From the NCBI RefSeq assembly GCF_009363615.1, contig NZ_CP045384.1, forward strand, positions 1 through 64,000: a stretch of 64,000 bases of DNA, read 5' to 3'. Position numbers and translations under genes: made by a program. Source of the stretch: Ruegeria sp. THAF33 (GTDB lineage Bacteria; Pseudomonadota; Alphaproteobacteria; Rhodobacterales; Rhodobacteraceae). Below, piece after piece: positions 62,736-64,000 of the stretch. The notes below the pieces were generated by a model. That model did not search any database and had not been told where the DNA came from. It saw nothing but the letters and a program-made list of their open reading frames with translations. Every line of letters begins with the position of its first letter. Positions within the stretch are counted from its first letter, which is position 1.

Positions 62736-63626
62736 GTGCGTAGATCAGTATTTACAATTTTGTTGCTCGCCGGGAGTGCAAGCCCGGCCCTCTCTGGCGG
62801 GGCCAACTTCGATACCCCGCAATCCGCACTGGATGCTTTTGTTGGTGCGTTGAAGGCCAATGATCAGAGCAAGATGCTCGAAGTTTTTGGTCCTGAAGCC
62901 GAAGACTTGGTGGGAACGGGCGATCCGGCGGAAGACCAAGAAAGAAGGCAGGAAGTGCTAAGCATGTACGCTGAGGGGTATCGCTTTCAGCCTGAGGATG
63001 AAGGGGTTGTACTTCTCCTGGGTGAAGACAGTTGGCCTTTTCCAATTCCAATTCTGCGTACAGATGACGGTTGGCGCTTTGACCTGGAAGCAGGGATCGA
63101 AGAGCTTTCAGCCCGCGAAATAGGTTTGAATGAGTTGGAAGTGATCGAATTGCTTGAGGCCTATGTCGATCTGCAGGCAGCTTTCCGGCTTGTGGATCAT
63201 AACGGGAATGGCGTTATGGAATTCGCTCAGACGATCATTTCAGATCCGGAAGAGCAAAACGGACTCTTCTGGCCTGGAAAAGACAGCCTTGTCGGTGCAG
63301 CGCTTGCCCGCGCCGCAGCTTCGGGGTGGAGTGACGGTCAGGTTGACTATGAAGCCGAACCGTTTCTTGGCTATTATTACACAATCCTGCAAGAGCAGGG
63401 CCCTAACGCTCCGGGGGGTGCCTACTCTTATTTTGTCGGTGATCACTTTGTTGCAGGACATGCCTTGCTGGCAATACCGGCAGACTATGGAGAAACTGGC
63501 ATCCATTCCTTTCTGGTTGGCGAAAACGGCATAGTCTACGAGGCAGATTTTGGCCCGGAGACACTCAGTATTGCAGCTGAAATTTCTGCCTATGATCCAG
63601 GCACGAATTGGTCGCCGGTCGAATAG
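62736..63626 (+). CDS. Exported DUF2950 protein
   Basis: A 296-residue exported protein. Start at GTG 62736, one nt after the DUF3300 stop and 8 nt after ggag; the frame is also open from 62700 inside the previous gene. Signal SVFTILLLAGSASPALSG; then FDTPQSALDAFVGALKAND, GWRFDLEAGIEELSAREIG, AYVDLQAAFRLVDHNGNGVM, LGYYYTILQEQGPNAPGG and YFVGDHFVAGHALLAIPADY. These are DUF2950 features. Function unknown, but DUF3300 and DUF2950 genes are usually neighbours, so the two products probably work together. Confidence 0.9.
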   Translation: MRRSVFTILLLAGSASPALSGGANFDTPQSALDAFVGALKANDQSKMLEVFGPEAEDLVGTGDPAEDQERRQEVLSMYAEGYRFQPEDEGVVLLLGEDSWPFPIPILRTDDGWRFDLEAGIEELSAREIGLNELEVIELLEAYVDLQAAFRLVDHNGNGVMEFAQTIISDPEEQNGLFWPGKDSLVGAALARAAASGWSDGQVDYEAEPFLGYYYTILQEQGPNAPGGAYSYFVGDHFVAGHALLAIPADYGETGIHSFLVGENGIVYEADFGPETLSIAAEISAYDPGTNWSPVE

Positions 63627-63862
63627 TATTTGGATTGATAGTGGCGCTTAAGCTCTGCGCTTTGCTGCGACAGCCAGTTTTTGATTTCAAACTCCTTCAA
63701 GCGCATTTGGTTTTTTGCGCACCCACTAAATATGTCGGGATACTTGAACCGAAGAACTCGAACTTTCGAGTGCTTCTCACTGTGATCGGTTTCTCGGTGG
63801 CAAAAAGATTGCTATCAAATGAGAACGAATTATCGATTCCGATCATCTGAATGTGAGAATAA

Positions 63863-64000
63863 ATGCGCTTAGCTCTTTTCATTCTCTTTCCGATTATATT
63901 TGTCGGTTTGCTTGTTTTTCTGATCTTTGGCTTGAAGCCGCCCAACAGTATTAAGCTAGCTGCTGGCATAAACGGCGGGGGATATTGGCAAGTTGGACAA
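63863..64000 (+). CDS. Probable TAXI-family solute-binding protein, 5' end only
   Basis: The 46 codons visible run off the window. The N-terminus is a long hydrophobic signal or anchor (LALFILFPIIFVGLLVFLIF) followed by SIKLAAGINGGGYWQVGQ, which resembles the first strand and the G-x-Y/W-x-x-G ligand loop of TAXI-type binding proteins. No strong ribosome site. Identification is tentative because only the start is present. Confidence 0.45.
   Translation, partial: MRLALFILFPIIFVGLLVFLIFGLKPPNSIKLAAGINGGGYWQVGQ

Overview
The window looks like a chromosomal segment of an alphaproteobacterium, most likely a marine Rhodobacterales (Roseobacter-group) species. The basis is the dnaA-dnaN-recF-gyrB order, the character of the proteins (tripartite tricarboxylate transporter, TspO, DUF3300/DUF2950 pair, AarF kinase, DCC-family DUF393), and many small secreted proteins and lipoproteins of the kind common in that group. 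No composition or database computation was done, so genus is not assigned. I saw no rRNA, tRNA or CRISPR array.

Layout. 0-7.7 kb: replication core (dnaA, dnaN, recF, gyrB), with an AhpD-like peroxidase and its divergent TetR regulator between recF and gyrB. 7.7-9.6 kb: TetR regulator plus Old Yellow Enzyme reductase. 10-18.3 kb: a membrane-anchored DNA-binding/TPR protein, a Tat-exported metallo-beta-lactamase-fold protein with a CobW GTPase, a decayed secreted-protein gene, TspO, a CIA30 protein and a lipoprotein phospholipase D. 18.3-20.9 kb: a decayed class III cyclase and a DUF3604 protein. 20.9-30.2 kb: a sugar-acid catabolic locus. Its leftward arm is a GntR regulator, a Gfo/Idh/MocA oxidoreductase and an isopropylmalate-dehydrogenase-like enzyme. 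Its rightward arm is TctC-TctB-TctA, an ABM-fold protein, a lactonase-like hydrolase, an OtnK-like kinase and an OtnC-like aldolase, most of them joined by 1-4 nt overlaps. 30.2-34.7 kb: an IS3 remnant, a SnoaL-cyclase fusion, a ribbon-helix-helix protein, Dps, a coiled-coil protein and a DUF2254 protein.

35-40.4 kb holds an SDR, a second lactonase-like hydrolase, an aminotransferase, DUF427, an AarF kinase and a DUF393 protein. 41-45.5 kb is a compact photolyase/cryptochrome block: a classical photolyase, a DUF2256 zinc-ribbon peptide, a cryptochrome-like protein with reversed domain order, and an FeS-BCP-like protein that lacks the cysteine cluster. 45.6-55.3 kb is rich in exported proteins. 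At its centre are a secreted protein with atypical-kinase motifs, a secreted phosphatase-like protein whose signature arginine is replaced, a metallophosphoesterase and a DUF4956-like membrane protein, with lipoproteins and small membrane proteins around them. 56-64 kb: a voltage-gated K+ channel overlapping an LtrA gene, a FrnE-like DsbA, a GST, an MdaB-like quinone reductase with a divergent HxlR regulator, the DUF3300-DUF2950 pair, and the start of a probable TAXI-type binding protein cut by the window end.

The best candidates for something undescribed are the exported kinase-like/pseudophosphatase cluster (about 46.8-53.1 kb), the two unusual cryptochrome-family proteins (42.7-45.5 kb), and the sugar-acid locus that has OtnK and OtnC relatives but no OtnI isomerase nearby.
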